From Micrasema longulum (lineage: Eukaryota; Arthropoda; Insecta; Trichoptera; Brachycentridae), in the NCBI GenBank assembly GCA_022494885.1, contig JAGVSM010004951.1, positions 30,028 to 94,027 on the forward strand: DNA of 64,000 bases. Reading direction: 5' to 3'. Below are positions 11,396 through 22,470 of the stretch, piece by piece. The position numbers were made by a program, and so were the translations under genes. Below the pieces are notes generated by a model. It was not told the origin of the DNA and ran no database searches. It saw only the letters and a list, made by a program, of their open reading frames with translations. How positions within the stretch are numbered: position 1 is the stretch's first letter; each line of letters starts with the position of its first letter.

Positions 11396-12019
11396 TAGAA
11401 TGTGTAAACATTTTTTTTCTAAACATGTTCAATTACTGGTCACCGACAAAAATGCTTTAAAATTTTCATGCAAATATACGCATTTCGTACATAAATATCG
11501 ATTGATCGCGATATGTACCGATGAAGATTGTGTTTGTAATCGCCTCCTGCTCTATTTTAGGAACTGCTTAAATCTAGAAAGACTTCCACCATAACAGTGC
11601 AGACCTAGCCTCGAGTTTATAATTCGACACAATCGGGACATTGCGCATTGGCGCATGCCAGCCATAGTTGGTGCTGTGTCGATCGAGGAACAGCGCATCA
11701 TAGTTCGCAACCGGCCGATCGATATTTGCCAGCTTAATCATCCGTGTTTCTAGATTTAAATCATATCTATTATTAACTCCGATCTACATATGAGTTCTCG
11801 CGTTATTAACTTCAGACATTTCCCTTGCGTGCTATCGCCACATTCCCACACCTAGAGTCGTAACCCGGCGTGGTTTCCAAAGTTCTGCCAAATCAGCAAT
11901 GGCTACGAACCCAATTATGTTTATATTTCTGTGCTGATTGCGTTTACTCGCGTATTTTGGATATATTAAATGCTTACCTATTAAATTACCGTTTTGTACA
12001 GAATAATAAAACACATTGG
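11396..12019. other. No gene recognised
   Basis: A somewhat GC-richer patch (about 11600-11720) has no usable frame. The minus-strand frame 11832-12065 is a shadow of the adjoining LINE fragment. Confidence 0.35.
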
Positions 12020-12167
12020 TGTCATATTTGACGAAAAACTTGAATTCAAAAGCCACATCAACCACATTACTTCTAAAAGTATAAAAACTTTGGGTTTCAT
12101 TCGAACCATAAAGGATTTTGAGTCAATGATGTAATAACTTATATTTACATATAAGTTATTAATTTTA

Positions 12168-12708
12168 AAAATACTTGGTACACTTCCACTTGTTTATTTT
12201 GACCAAAGAGCGCTTTCACCCTCTAATGGGCAACTTCAGACTGGTGAATATAATACAGTGTAAGGATAATTTATATAAAACTAAATATTATCTTAAGTGT
12301 AGGTACATTTAAAAATAAGTTGAAAAATATACAATACGCAATATTTCAATGGAACAGAATGAGACAAATTATTGAAACATGTGTTGGCGGTGTACTTTAA
12401 GAGAATATTCTATTAGATAAAAAATATTTATTGTTTTATTACAATGTACAGGGCCCAACTAAGGGGGCTAAAAAGGGTGAGTTTTTAAATTGTATCTGCT
12501 GATTTATTAAAATTCTATCGCTATTATTTTTTATGCCATTTATTTCTAAAATTTCCAATCTATCTAACTTTTGACCTTTATGTCCTACATGTAATTTTTT
12601 GATGTGTTTTGCTTTGTCAAAAGTATGTTTTAATTCGTTTAATAACGATATATCAAAATATGCATCACATTGGTCAAAATAAATAAGTGGAATTGTACCA
12701 AGTATTTT
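12168..12708 (-). mobile_element. Penelope-like element family 2 with inverted ends
   Basis: 'aaaaatacttggtacacttc' at 12168 and its inverse at about 12690-12708 bound the copy; the arms are about 37 bp. On the minus strand, 12440-12680 encodes 'HKGQKLDRLEILEINGIKNN' and 'LINQQIQFKNSPLL', the C-terminal end of a PLE GIY-YIG endonuclease. Downstream of it lies a hammerhead-like motif of the AGCGCT type. The reverse transcriptase is absent. Confidence 0.65.
12203..12246 (-). ncRNA. Hammerhead-ribozyme-like motif, PLE family 2
   Basis: Minus strand order: CACCAGT, CTGAAGT (core, with A9 changed to T), T, GCCC-ATTAGA-GGGT, GAAA, palindrome AGCGCT overlapping the last A, C, TTTGGT. ACCA/TGGT form part of stem I and GCCC/GGGT stem II. 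The core substitution probably inactivates this copy. The relative at 62546-62590 keeps the A at this place but is changed elsewhere. Confidence 0.5.
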
Positions 12709-13020
12709 TTAAAATATTGATAATATAATACGAGAAATAATGAAACATTACAATGGAATTCCATCAAGAATTGTCAATAAATAATTTAAATGAAAAAGAT
12801 TTTGAATTAGTTAAAATGATGAAACTCTTGTATATACCCTTGGTTAGAAGCCAATTAGAGTATAAATACATGGTCTCCTTTTTACAAAATTCACATAAAT
12901 AGTGTTGAAAGAGTCCAACGAAAATTTTTAATATTCATTAATTTCAAATCGCATATTTGTCTTTGTTAATTTTTTTGAATTTACGTACTTTGGAGGATCG
13001 CAGAAAAATAACTGACCTAA

Positions 13021-13150
13021 CGAAACCGGTAGACATAAATCAGTAAGTGGTTATTGCAAATATTTAATAATATTTATTAAAAATTTTGACCACAAAGTTA
13101 ATGCTTTAAATATTAATAATATTCTATCTACTTTTTTAAATTCTGTAATT
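13021..13150 (+). repeat. Truncated PLE family 1 terminal repeat
   Basis: It starts 'cgaaaccggtagacataaat', the 3' half of the hammerhead motif, and continues 'tttgaccacaaagttaatgc', the family 1 terminal repeat also seen at about 4525-4565 and 45025-45055. The 5' half of the motif is missing. It sits directly after a LINE fragment. Confidence 0.6.
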
Positions 13151-13379
13151 GAAGATTTAACATATATATTTACTTGAAATTGTACCGGCGAATAACTTCA
13201 AATTGTATGTTTTCTAGTATGTATTTTTGTTGAATTACCTTGTATGATAAAAAAATCTTAGCAATTACAAACGATAAAAAAACAAATAACTAATTGATTT
13301 TGAAAGAAACGCGTCTTTAAAACCAAAACTGACTGAATTCCGAAATTACTGCGCAAACGAAAGTTAACTCGGCAAGTTA

Positions 13380-13800
13380 AAGTTAATATATGACCTTCCC
13401 TATCTAACAGCAACTAAAGAACTTTTTGAACAAACTAAACAATTAAACGTAACTGAACTCTTTAAACTAGAATCTTTAAAATTTATTCATAAATTAGCCA
13501 CTGATGTAATTGTAGACGAAGAATTAAAACTTGAAAAAAATTGTAGTAAACATGAACACAATACGAGAATATCAGAAAATATCATATACAATCTTTTAAA
13601 ACGAGAAAAGGACAATCGAGACTTATAAACCATGGACTGAAATTATACAATAAACTACCAGACAAAACTAAACAAAAGACTCAGGCAACCTTTACAAAAG
13701 ATGTTAAAAATATTATTATTAACAGTAGAATTTGAATTTTAAAAGTGAAAACATTTTGTTAAATGTATGTAACCCGTAAGGGTTTATCAATAAAATTTAA
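13380..13800 (+). mobile_element. CR1-like LINE C-terminus with poly(A) tail
   Basis: A frame from about 13385 reads 'TELFKLESLKFIHKLATD'; after frameshifts, 'HNTRISEN' and 'LINHGLKLYNKLPD' follow. This is the usual C-terminal block of CR1-like LINEs. An AATAAA-like tail and an A-run end it near 13800. Confidence 0.6.
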
Positions 13801-14604
13801 ATAAAAAAAAAATTTAAAAAAATTTAAAAAAATACGTAAGCACCTAATATTTCTCTTGAAATCTAAATGGATGATCATCGCCTGTTGATTGATGGTGTTA
13901 CCTGTTACCTATCCTCGAGTATCCTGCGCAGATCCCGAGCCAAGTGGAAGTCTGCCGATGTCATTTTACCTACGTCAAAATAAAAGCGACGTAGTTCGTA
14001 TTTTTACTTTTCGCTTGTGACGGTCTAACGCCTCTTAGTTTACAGACACTCTTACCTTCTTCCAGCATCATAATATAATACAATTCGTTTTCCACTCGAA
14101 GTGTTGGATAAAATCATACTTTACGTTTTTGTTCAATTCAACTCAGCCTCAGCAACTTAATAAGCAGAATAGGGTGGACAGAAAAGGAAACCATTTTCGG
14201 AGTGAAGATTTAGAATTCTTCGAATTGTAACCTTCAGCTCTTAAAAGACTGTGGTAAATAATTTCTTTGCACGCGGTGATGTAACATCGTGTTACCGCGG
14301 GCAAAAGACAGAATATTCTAAAGTTCAAACATTTAAAAGAAATAAAAAATGAAGGCCAAATGTTAAATAATTCCTTATTCATAATTTAACATGTAATTTA
14401 GCCCTGTTATAGCAAAATAAATACAAAATCATAAATACGCCCATTATCTTACGTGCGTGCGTGCATCCCCAATCACTTTCAATAACCGTCTGAATATCTT
14501 TTCTCACAAACACTGGCCACAGAACAGCGTCTCTGTCTTTTTTGTTACGAGTTTTTTTGAAATAAATATTTGTGTTCATATCATTTACCCAAGTATTTCC
14601 ATTT

Positions 14605-14742
14605 TGGTGGGCATTTTCAACGCGTTGTAAATAACTCACTATTAGAAAATTAAAATCAAGTTGGGGTACAGTGGGGTTCGAACCTCGGACTTCTGATCCG
14701 TGAGTCCGCAACATTAGCCACGGGACCACAACCCGATTCAGC
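14605..14742 (-). mobile_element. tRNA-derived SINE (S1), minus strand
   Basis: On the minus strand it reads 'gttgtggtcccgtggctaat', a B box GGTTCGAACCCC and the end 'gcgttgaaaatgccc'. Same family as 7535-7682. The 165-codon minus-strand frame 14379-14876 crosses this SINE and is not a gene. Confidence 0.72.
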
Positions 14743-14879
14743 CACTTATAGCCAGTTATATTTTCGTGGTCTCTCTTAAACATATTTATCGCTGTACTGG
14801 AGTCATATTCATTCTTCGCGTAACAAAGATAAATATTTTTTGTATCCAGCATAGTTTTACAAATTTTACTTTCCAAATC

Positions 14880-15195
14880 CGGTGTGAAAGTGTGTATTTG
14901 AAGATTACAAAAAATACAACTTCATAATTTAAAAAAATAAGAGATAAATCAAGTATTGTATGTAGACCAGTGTGACATCACAGCCACACATGAGTTAGTA
15001 TCGATCAAACATTAAATGTCGGTTATCTCTGAAACTCCGAACGTATTTTTCAGTATTCATTAAAGAACAATAACATATTAGATACCATTAATAAATTGAT
15101 AGACAATGTACAAAGCGAAGCACAACTGGACCACAGCGCAAGTTGTAGAATTTTATTTGTAGAATTCTGATTTTAGTCTGAGTATTTTATTTATG
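14880..15195. other. No feature recognised
   Basis: AT-rich spacer without convincing frames, arms or RNA genes. Confidence 0.35.
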
Positions 15196-15870
15196 TAGGT
15201 AAACGTCGTTTTGCGCCGGTTCAATCTACGTCAATTTACAATTGCGCCGGTTGGTGCTGGTGTGAAATTCTTCGGTCCGGCCGACACCAGACGATAATAG
15301 GCGCCGCGATTCTAATAGCAGACACACTTTTACAAGTTGTTTTATTATATTACCGTGTACGCGAGCAGCCTATTGTGTGTGTGAAATTGTTTCCGAGTTA
15401 GTTTTCGTTTTGTTTATAAGAAAAATAAAAAAGGTATGATTATATTTTTCATTTTATTATTATTAAAAATAAAAGAATATTAAAATATTTGTGGTTTATG
15501 CTATGATTCTGCGAAAAAGGAAGCAACAATCAAAGCAAATGAAATTGGATGCTGTTCTCAAAAAAGTGTGAAAATTTAATTAAGTACCGACGAACTAGTG
15601 AGCTAGTATTTTTATTATAAAAAAATCATTTTTTATATTAAGAGATAATTATTTATTTTGTAAACGAATTCAAACTGTATTTATTAAATACGTTTTTAAT
15701 TTATTTAGAATATATATACTATATGTATTAAATAAACATGTTAGATTGTTCTTAGAATTTTGACACGGAACCTAACCTTATATCTTCCATATATTTGTGT
15801 TCATTTTATACCGATTTTTTTTACGCCAGTCTCTCGGAACAGATCCCCGACGTAAAACGACGTTTACCTA
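15196..15870. mobile_element. DNA transposon with 24-bp terminal inverted repeats
   Basis: The left end TAGGTAAACGTCGTTTTGCG(CCGG) and the right end, read inverted, TAGGTAAACGTCGTTTTACG(TCGG) differ at only two of 24 positions. There is no transposase frame in the 675 bp. The left 220 bp recur inverted at 62625-62842. The superfamily is unresolved; flanking TA dinucleotides would suit a Tc1/mariner type. Confidence 0.72.
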
Positions 15871-16629
15871 TATATTTTTAAAAAATTGAACGATTGTTTC
15901 GTAATTAGGGCATTACAAACGAATGTCAAAAAAATACGTATACTTAAATCAGTTTTTGATTCAATATTAAGTTTCTATCGAGTTTTAAGTTTTAAGTAAG
16001 ATTGTAGAATTAAATAATGCGGTAAATTATTGAAACTAATGCAATAAATAAAATAACATTTTCCACTACCACAAAGTTCTGGAGTAAGATACTCGTAATA
16101 GGCACATAGTACACACAATGAAAAACACGCTTTTTACACATTTCGTTAGTTGAAGGCATTCCTAACCTTTGTCGTATTAAGTAATAATTGTACCCGCCTT
16201 TATTAAATTCGAAGATTTATTGAATTCTACCGACACCCTTTGGATGAATTGTATTTATCTGTTAAGCTATGAATTAATTTGAACCTAAAATTAGCTATTG
16301 AGCAATTTCACTTTTAAACGCAAAAAAAAATAATACACGTTTAGAGCTCCTACGAAATCAGGATATCAAATTAATTGGTTCCCAAAATGTCGGACTTGTC
16401 ACAAGTTTAGTGCTGTGGAACAAGATCGGACAGGAAACCCATTAGGGAGATTTATTTTCTAGCTTAAGTCGACGGTCAAGGTTCTAAACTGTTCGGTGAT
16501 ATTATTTATAATCGGGGGTCGACGCCAATCTCTGAGTATTTTCAGAGAAGATGCCTCTGCTAACCGCCACTTACGGGCGTAAAGTAGTATTAACGGTTAT
16601 GTCTTCTTTTGCTTTACGAACTTGCGAAT
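15871..16629. other. AT-rich stretch, downstream of an exon candidate
   Basis: No gene recognised on the plus strand. On the minus strand it would be 3' sequence of the exon candidate at 16630-16755, with a possible AATAAA at about 16450. Confidence 0.3.
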
Positions 16630-16755
16630 TCAATAATTGAGGAAGTCCTTGGCTTTTTTTAGTATTTCAAAAGATTTCCCCGATGTTTCCACAGCAATCG
16701 TCCAAATAGGATTGTCTGATGAAGGTTTTATTATATTCTGAAACGTGGCTTTGAT
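16630..16755 (-). CDS. Candidate terminal exon of an unrecognised gene
   Basis: On the minus strand a good acceptor ('gtttttattttag') is followed by 41 open codons and a stop. The product begins 'IKATFQNIIKPSSDNPIWTI' and ends 'FEILKKAKDFLNY'. An in-frame TAG sits at the splice junction, so the exon boundary is needed for the reading. Codon and residue use look protein-like. No upstream exon was found and the family is not recognised; a processed or orphan exon fragment is possible. Confidence 0.4.
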   Translation of the reverse strand: MKATFQNIIKPSSDNPIWTIAVETSGKSFEILKKAKDFLNY

Positions 16756-17149
16756 CTAAAATAAAAACAGTTACTTATATCATCTGATTTTGGCAGAACG
16801 AATAATATTTATCCATAAATCTTTTGCTGCTGATTCATATCTCTGTCACCTAAATATTAATTTAGGTATTAATGCCTTATGCCAATTTATAATTTTAACA
16901 GTCTGCAATTCAGAACCGGCTCCTCTGCAATTATACCTGCTTTAAAAATAAACTTCTGTTTAGATATTATGTATCTTTTTTGGGTGATACCGTGTATGTT
17001 GGATTTGATCCGACGTTTCGGCTACCATTTTTTTTTTTTTTTTTGTAGTTGCAAATTATTTGTACCTTGCTTTTGTTATGTACAAGGTTTTATCGAATAC
17101 ATTTATCTTTAAATTATATTCCGTTGACTTCAACATTTTTCACCGTAGA

Positions 17150-17982
17150 CTTACAATAATAAAAATAAAGCAGAATCATAATAAACAAAATAATTCTAGA
17201 AATATTACATTAACAAATAATAAAAAAAAAAAATCGTAAAAGTTGGACACAAAAAAAAACAAATGGAGCTAGATACCACAATTGAATAACTTAGCCTGCT
17301 TGATCGTCCCTGTAATGAATCGAACAGTCTCTCTTCGTGTATCATTACAGTTCAGGAGCTCAGCTAGGTTTTTAGTCGCAACAATCCGAGTGTTTATTTT
17401 GCATTCAAGCTCCCACCTCGGCCTATCAAACATTGGACAGTATATAAGAAGATGTTCCACAGTCTGCTCAGTGATGCCATCACATGGACAGCAACTATCG
17501 TCTCGCAGCCCAAAGCGATGCAGATATTCCCTCATGCATCCATGTCCCGAGAGAGCCTGAGTTAATTCATATGTAGGCGTTTCATGCTTCCAAAATGTTT
17601 TGGCCTCGTCTGTGCTTCTCAAAAGTTGCTTGATCCACTTATTGGCAGTTTTTTCTTCATAAATTTTCCTCCACTCATTTAATTTATCTTTTGAAAGGGA
17701 CCACCTTACATGGCTTATTGGGACTTCATCAAAGTTCGGCCTTACTTTTTTGACTGTAGCAGCCTTGGCTAGCTCATCTGCTCTCTCATTTCCGATTTCT
17801 CCAACATGAGCTCTAACCCACCAGAATCGAACATATATGCCTTGTATGCTGAGATCATAGTGAAGTTTTTGAATGTTGCTTATAATGGCACCATTGCAGG
17901 AGCCATCTTCAGGGAAAACTGTTTGTTTTATAGAGAAATGTATGTGTAATTTGTACCGTGTCACAGTCAGCAGTAGGCACAT
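17150..17982 (-). mobile_element. LINE 3' end with RNase H domain
   Basis: Minus-strand frame 17269-17982 (237 codons). 'RFWWVRAHVGEIGNERADEL' is the last RNase H block, with the conserved H and D. It is followed by a C-terminal cysteine/histidine region ('CPCDGITEQTVEHLLIYCPM'). LINEs of the I, R1 or LOA type carry RNase H in this place. The reverse transcriptase is missing upstream. An A-rich tail follows at about 17220-17235 (T-rich on the opposite strand). Confidence 0.8.
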
Positions 17983-18064
17983 TTCTAGTTTTGTAGGAAA
18001 GAATAATTATGTTTATGTACTAGTAATTTGTACTGTGTCGCAGCCGGCAGTAGGCACATTTCTG
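17946..18064. repeat. Two-copy tandem repeat, 77-bp period
   Basis: 'gtaatttgtaccgtgtcaca' at 17946 recurs at 18023 with few changes, followed both times by 'gcagtaggcacatttct'. It overlaps the 5' boundary of the RNase H LINE fragment. Confidence 0.6.
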
Positions 18065-18103
18065 TTTAGATTTACATAATATTTGCAGTGATTGTTAATG
18101 AGG

Positions 18104-18475
18104 AAGTTTTTTATATTTTTTATTTGTTCAATTTTTATGCATCGTATTATCAGCGCTACGATTGTTTTTTTTTTGTACTTCTGAAATTACTCCGCGTGTG
18201 ACGTCTCAAGTTTGCTTCCGCTTCTTCTCGGTCAGTTTTGTCGATTGATCCGTTGACTTCATTTACCACAACTCTCTTATCATTGGTTGATTCATATTTA
18301 CACTAGTGACGTCGTTCAAAGAAGTTGTTTTTATAAAAATATTTTTTTCGTACATTTTTCAAGAAACATCGCCGCAATAATACGGCTTAACACTACGATT
18401 TAAATCATTAATGTTCTTTTTATTTCATTTTTAAGAAAATATTTCATGTATCCGATTTCCCGCACGGCTGAAGAT
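18104..18475. repeat. MITE family H copy
   Basis: It opens 'aatgaggaagtt' and closes 'atccgatttcccgcacggct', with internal 'attactccgcgtgtgacgtc'. The same series occurs at 26046-26433 ('gaggaagttc ... gaacttcctc') and, inverted, at 54252-54640. The right end merges with a minisatellite. Confidence 0.55.
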
Positions 18476-19197
18476 CCTCATTGAATGTTTAAAATTAGTT
18501 TTGTAGTATAAAGATAATTTATATCTACACTTTTTTTTAATTCGGGTTCTATTTATATTTTTTTTTTTATACTTTTCCAATGTTTGTATTTTTTTTATAT
18601 CCATCTCACATTACAAGACAAAAAGACTTGATTTATTAATTCCTTACACACTAAAAATAAAAATAAAAATTGATTTGTCAAGTATACCTTGAAAAAGAAG
18701 CTTGTGTAGGTTTATGAAGATCCTCATTGAATGTTTAAAATTAGTTTTGTAATATAAAGATAATTTATATCTATACTTTTTTAATTCGGGTTATATTTAT
18801 AATTTATTTTTTTATACTTTTACAATGTTTGTATTTTTTTTATATCCACCTCACATTACAAGACAAAAAGACTTGATTTATTAATTCCTCACACACTAAA
18901 AATAAAAATTGATTTGTTAAGTATACCTTGAAAAAGAAGCTTGTGTAGATTTATGAAGATCCTCATTGAATGTTTAAAATTAGTTTTGTAATATAAAGAT
19001 AATTTATATCTACACTTTTTTGATTCGGGTTCTATTTATAATTTATTTTTTTATACTTTTACAATTTTTGTATTTTTTATATCCATCTCACGTTACAAGA
19101 CAAAAAGACTTGATTTATTAATTCCTTACACACTAAAAATAAAAATAAAAATTGATTTGTTAAGTATACCTTGAAAAAAAATCTTGTGTAGATTTAT
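18471..19197. repeat. Three-unit minisatellite, about 240-246 bp each
   Basis: 'aagatcctcattgaatgttt' begins units at 18471, 18717 and 18956. Units share 'acaagacaaaaagacttgat' and 'aagtataccttgaaaaa' and are nearly identical, so the expansion is recent. Each unit starts with the terminal sequence of the adjacent family H MITE. Confidence 0.85.
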
Positions 19198-19300
19198 AAT
19201 CGGTCGGTAGAAAAAAAAAGTGGTTAAAAACAAAGCTGTTTTGTTAATTTTATTATAATTAACAACCACAAAGTTAGTGCTTCAAATATACAATTTCAAG
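19198..19300. repeat. PLE-like terminal-repeat fragment
   Basis: 'accacaaagttagtgcttca' matches the PLE family 1 block ('gaccacaaagttaatgcttt') and a copy near 58695. It probably marks a decayed terminal repeat. Confidence 0.4.
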
Positions 19301-19869
19301 TTTTTTCTTTATTTAATCTGACACGATGTATGTCTCCTGTCTCGGCTCTGGGTGGAGATAGACTTGACTTTTATCCCGACAAATGTTGCTTTTCTCCATC
19401 GAATCTACATAGTTGTAATTTTTTCCACTGCCCAATAAAGATTTCATCCACCCAATGTCGAGATTCGCATTTAGCGCGGCGATGGATATTTTTACTGGCC
19501 ATTTCCTGGCTCCGTACTAACCGAGCAGAGAGCCGACGAAATTGCAGTCAGCTGCCCACTGGTGGGTGCTATCAATCATTCTTCATGACGTCAAACTCCT
19601 CACGCCTGGAAATGATAATATTTTTACACATGATACACTCCACCACACTTCATTCATTACAAACTCAACTCGAAACGTACGCACGGTTGTTTGCGCAGCA
19701 AATTATGTCGAGATCTTTCGTCAAGCTTTTGTTTTTAAGCTTTTACGTTGCCGGTTCTTTATTACTATTATTTTATTAATTTTAAGCGATCAGCTTAAAG
19801 CTGATATGCTTAAATCTATTTTAAAGAAAGTTAGTTGTTGGCGCACTTTAACTTTTCCGAAACACATCA

Positions 19870-20370
19870 AGTCCATTTTTGAACCCATTGAGACTACACA
19901 TTGAGATCAGCACTTGTGGCAGCTTATTTCAACCATCAACAACCCTATTCCTTAGAAAATGTTTTCGTGGATTTAGATTGAATCTCGTTTTCTCCAGCCT
20001 GAGACTGTGGCCTCGAAGACGAGCATCTTATTCAAGCTTGAACAAAGAATCTAAATTTGGGCAGCTATAGTGACTGTTAGTATCTTGTAAATCTCTATCA
20101 GGCCACCCCTTTCTCGCCGTTCCTGCAGCGTTGTGAGACCGAGAGTTTCTAGTCTCTCGACATATGGATGCCGTTTTAGGCTCGGTGACAACTTTGTAGC
20201 TCATCTTTGGACTCTTTCCAATAAGATTATCCTCAACAAAATAGGGATTCCATATCTGAAACCCGTATTCGAGAGTAGGTCTTACATAGGTTTTGTACAT
20301 ACATTCTTTATATGTTATTCTTTGTTTTCCTTTCCGTTCAAGGGTCAATTTTATCCATTGTTCCGACATG
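19870..20370 (-). mobile_element. CR1-like LINE fragment, minus strand
   Basis: The minus-strand frame 20028-20369 contains 'YKTYVRPTLEYGFQIWNPYF', the 'VRPxLEYxxxxWNP' thumb block of a LINE reverse transcriptase. Further toward 19870 other frames give an R-R-H-F-type tail. Stops break the reading. The plus-strand frames here are shadows. Confidence 0.65.
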
Positions 20371-20639
20371 TGTGATGTTCAGAGTTTGCTTTTGTTTTAT
20401 TTTTTGTTTGTTCATATACTGCTTCGAATTTCCCTGTCTTAAAACTTCCAAGAAAACTTTTATTGTACTTATTATTTATGATCAACTTCATCGCATAACT
20501 ATTGGTGGTCATACGTAAATAATCAATTATGGCATTCAGCCACTATTTATACAAAACACATTTACGGCTTAACAGGGGGTCAGCCTAAAAAAACCTAATA
20601 GGTTAGTGGATGTGTTAACAAATGTAATTTAAAATTAAC

Positions 20640-21290
20640 TGGAGATGCAGGTATATCGATCTCAATTATATGTCTTCCTGCAAAAAACACCACTTGCTTA
20701 CTTTAGAAGATCGCCGTCTACTGTTGGACATGGGGGTGCTTCATGACATACTCAGTGGACGCCTTGATAGTCCGGCTCTTTTGTCGGAGTTATCATTAAA
20801 TGTCCCCGGCTACCGCACCCGTCACACGTCGAGCTCTCTATTTCATGTGCCAGCAGTTCGTACGAACTATGCCCAGAACTCTCCACTTATACGTTTTGCT
20901 AGTGAATATAATTTGAACTTTCCCCTTATTGATCCATTTGATTGTAAAAAAAATAACATTTAAAATGCGCGTCTTAAAACATACTTTTTTGTCTTATACT
21001 TAGTTTCAATAATAAAGTTTTATTTTATTTTTTTAAATTTTATCTCTTATTCTTAATATTTTATATATATTTATATTTTCGATACCTGACACCCTCATTC
21101 CAATATAACACCCACACGCCCACCCTCTCACTCACTTACACTCACACAAACACACTAGTATGTATTGTACGTGTATTTAATGTATTTCTGTGGATATCTG
21201 TCATTGGTTTTATTCTCTGTATATGTTATTTGTTATATTTTTATTACATTTATTACTGTTGATATCCCCAATAAATAATAATAAAAAAAA
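20640..21290 (+). mobile_element. LINE C-terminus with 3' tail (Jockey/CR1 type)
   Basis: Frame 20670-20963: 'LTLEDRRLLLDMGVLHDILS', 'SLNVPGYRTRHTSSS' and 'TNYAQNSPLIRFASEYN' are consecutive blocks of the post-RT region. An AATAAA-containing, A-rich 3' end follows at about 21265-21290. Confidence 0.65.
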
Positions 21291-21299
21291 AATGAACAA

Positions 21300-21665
21300 A
21301 CAAATCAAACAGCTTCTTCTCTTTCTCTCTTATCAGCCCGTTCCTCTCCACTGCTGGGTATAAGCCTCTTCCAAATGTTTCCGTGTTTTTTTCTGCCTCC
21401 ACACTCAGTTTTCACCCAGGTCCCAGGAGTTCAACAATATCGTCGGTCCATCTCCTCTGCGGTCTCCTTACTTTCCTTTTATTTCCGTAGGGTCCACAAT
21501 CCACCTACCAACTTCTTGTCTCGCCATGACCCGCCCACTGCCACATTTGTTTTCCCCTCTCTTTCTGCAATATCGGTCACCTTTAAACGGCGTCTTATCT
21601 ATCATAATTCGGTCTCTTAAAGAGACGCCCAACATTTGTATTTCTATAGACCGCAGAGTGCACAT
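21300..21665 (-). mobile_element. LINE C-terminal fragment of another family, minus strand
   Basis: The minus-strand frame 21468-21665 ('RSIEIQMLGVSLRDRIMIDK', 'RVMARQEVGRWI') fits the 'RxIExxMLGVSLxDRI ... WAGHVARQxDGRW' region common in RTE-like LINEs, with internal loss. The reading continues in other frames toward 21360. Confidence 0.5.
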
Positions 21666-22470
21666 AATTTTTGAAATTATTAAGACTAAGTGACAGGAGA
21701 GTTATAACTGATTTATTAAATTTATATAAAATAATCCATTCCATGTTTGTTGACACCCCTGCACTTTTATCACTAATTAGTTTTAATGTACCAAAAAGGA
21801 CAACTCGGCAAACCTACCAATACTGTGGCAACAATACTTCGACATCATATGGTAAAAATGCAGTCATCAATAGACTTCACTCTCTAGGCAATAAGTACCA
21901 GGACATTGGTGACTCATTTCACATGAAATTTATTACATATAGAACGGCTCTTCTTCTTTATTTTATTGGTAATAGTTCTAGGTAACTATTTGTTACTTTT
22001 GTTAAAAATTTGTTTTAAACTTCTTTATTAGTGTTTTTTTTTCTTTTTTCGTTTCTTTTCTTAATTAATTTATAAGTAAAAAATATTTCTCTTTATCATT
22101 TTTTTTACATCATTATATATTTTTATACATAAACATATACTATTTACCTAAATATTAGTTTTCAATAATAATACATATATATATATATATATATATTTTG
22201 ATGTTATTCAAAATTGACTTCTTAGTTATTTTTTTAACTGGTTCAAAGTATTTCTAATACCAAATTATCTTTTTTTTATCGATAATTCTATAACTGGTAA
22301 TATTTTATTATTTTATATGGTTTATATTTCTTAGACTTTCTAAATTAATAATATTGTTTTAAATGCTCTGTATTACTTATAATTATGCTTACATGTATGT
22401 ACATTTAATTGTATTTGTAACTAATATGTAAAAGGCACTAAGTGCCGTTTATTTCAATAAAATAAAAAAT
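21665..22470 (+). mobile_element. LINE C-terminus with AT-rich 3' end
   Basis: Frame 21671-21985 gives 'LSDRRVITDLLNLYKIIHSM' and 'DTPALLSLISFNVPKRTTRQ', the same post-RT blocks as at 20670-20963 but a different family. The 3' region includes a (TA)n run near 22175 and ends 'aaaggcactaagtgccg...aataaaataaa'. Confidence 0.6.

Larger units (their letters stand above)
12020..13020 (+). mobile_element. Jockey-type LINE fragment, interrupted
   Basis: Plus-strand codons near 12023-12130 give 'FDEKLEFKSHINHI' and 'KTLGFIRTIKDF' (RT thumb block). After the insertion at 12168-12708 the LINE resumes at about 12760 with 'KLLYIPLVRSQLEYKYMV', a decayed 'LVRSxLEYxxxVW' block. A third block, 'LRTLEDRRKITDL', ends near 13020, where a PLE terminal repeat follows. 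Confidence 0.65.

Noticed and set aside
11566..11760. Inverted 'taaatctagaaa' pair
   Set aside because: Arms of only about 13 bp with no extension; likely chance in AT-rich DNA.
14379..14876. 165-codon minus-strand open frame
   Set aside because: It runs across an S1 SINE (14605-14742) and its tRNA-like head; no domain and no codon signal outside it.
19330..19904. Overlapping plus-strand frames of 149 and 120 codons
   Set aside because: No recognisable domain; the region is flanked by repeat fragments and by a minus-strand LINE, and the two frames overlap each other.
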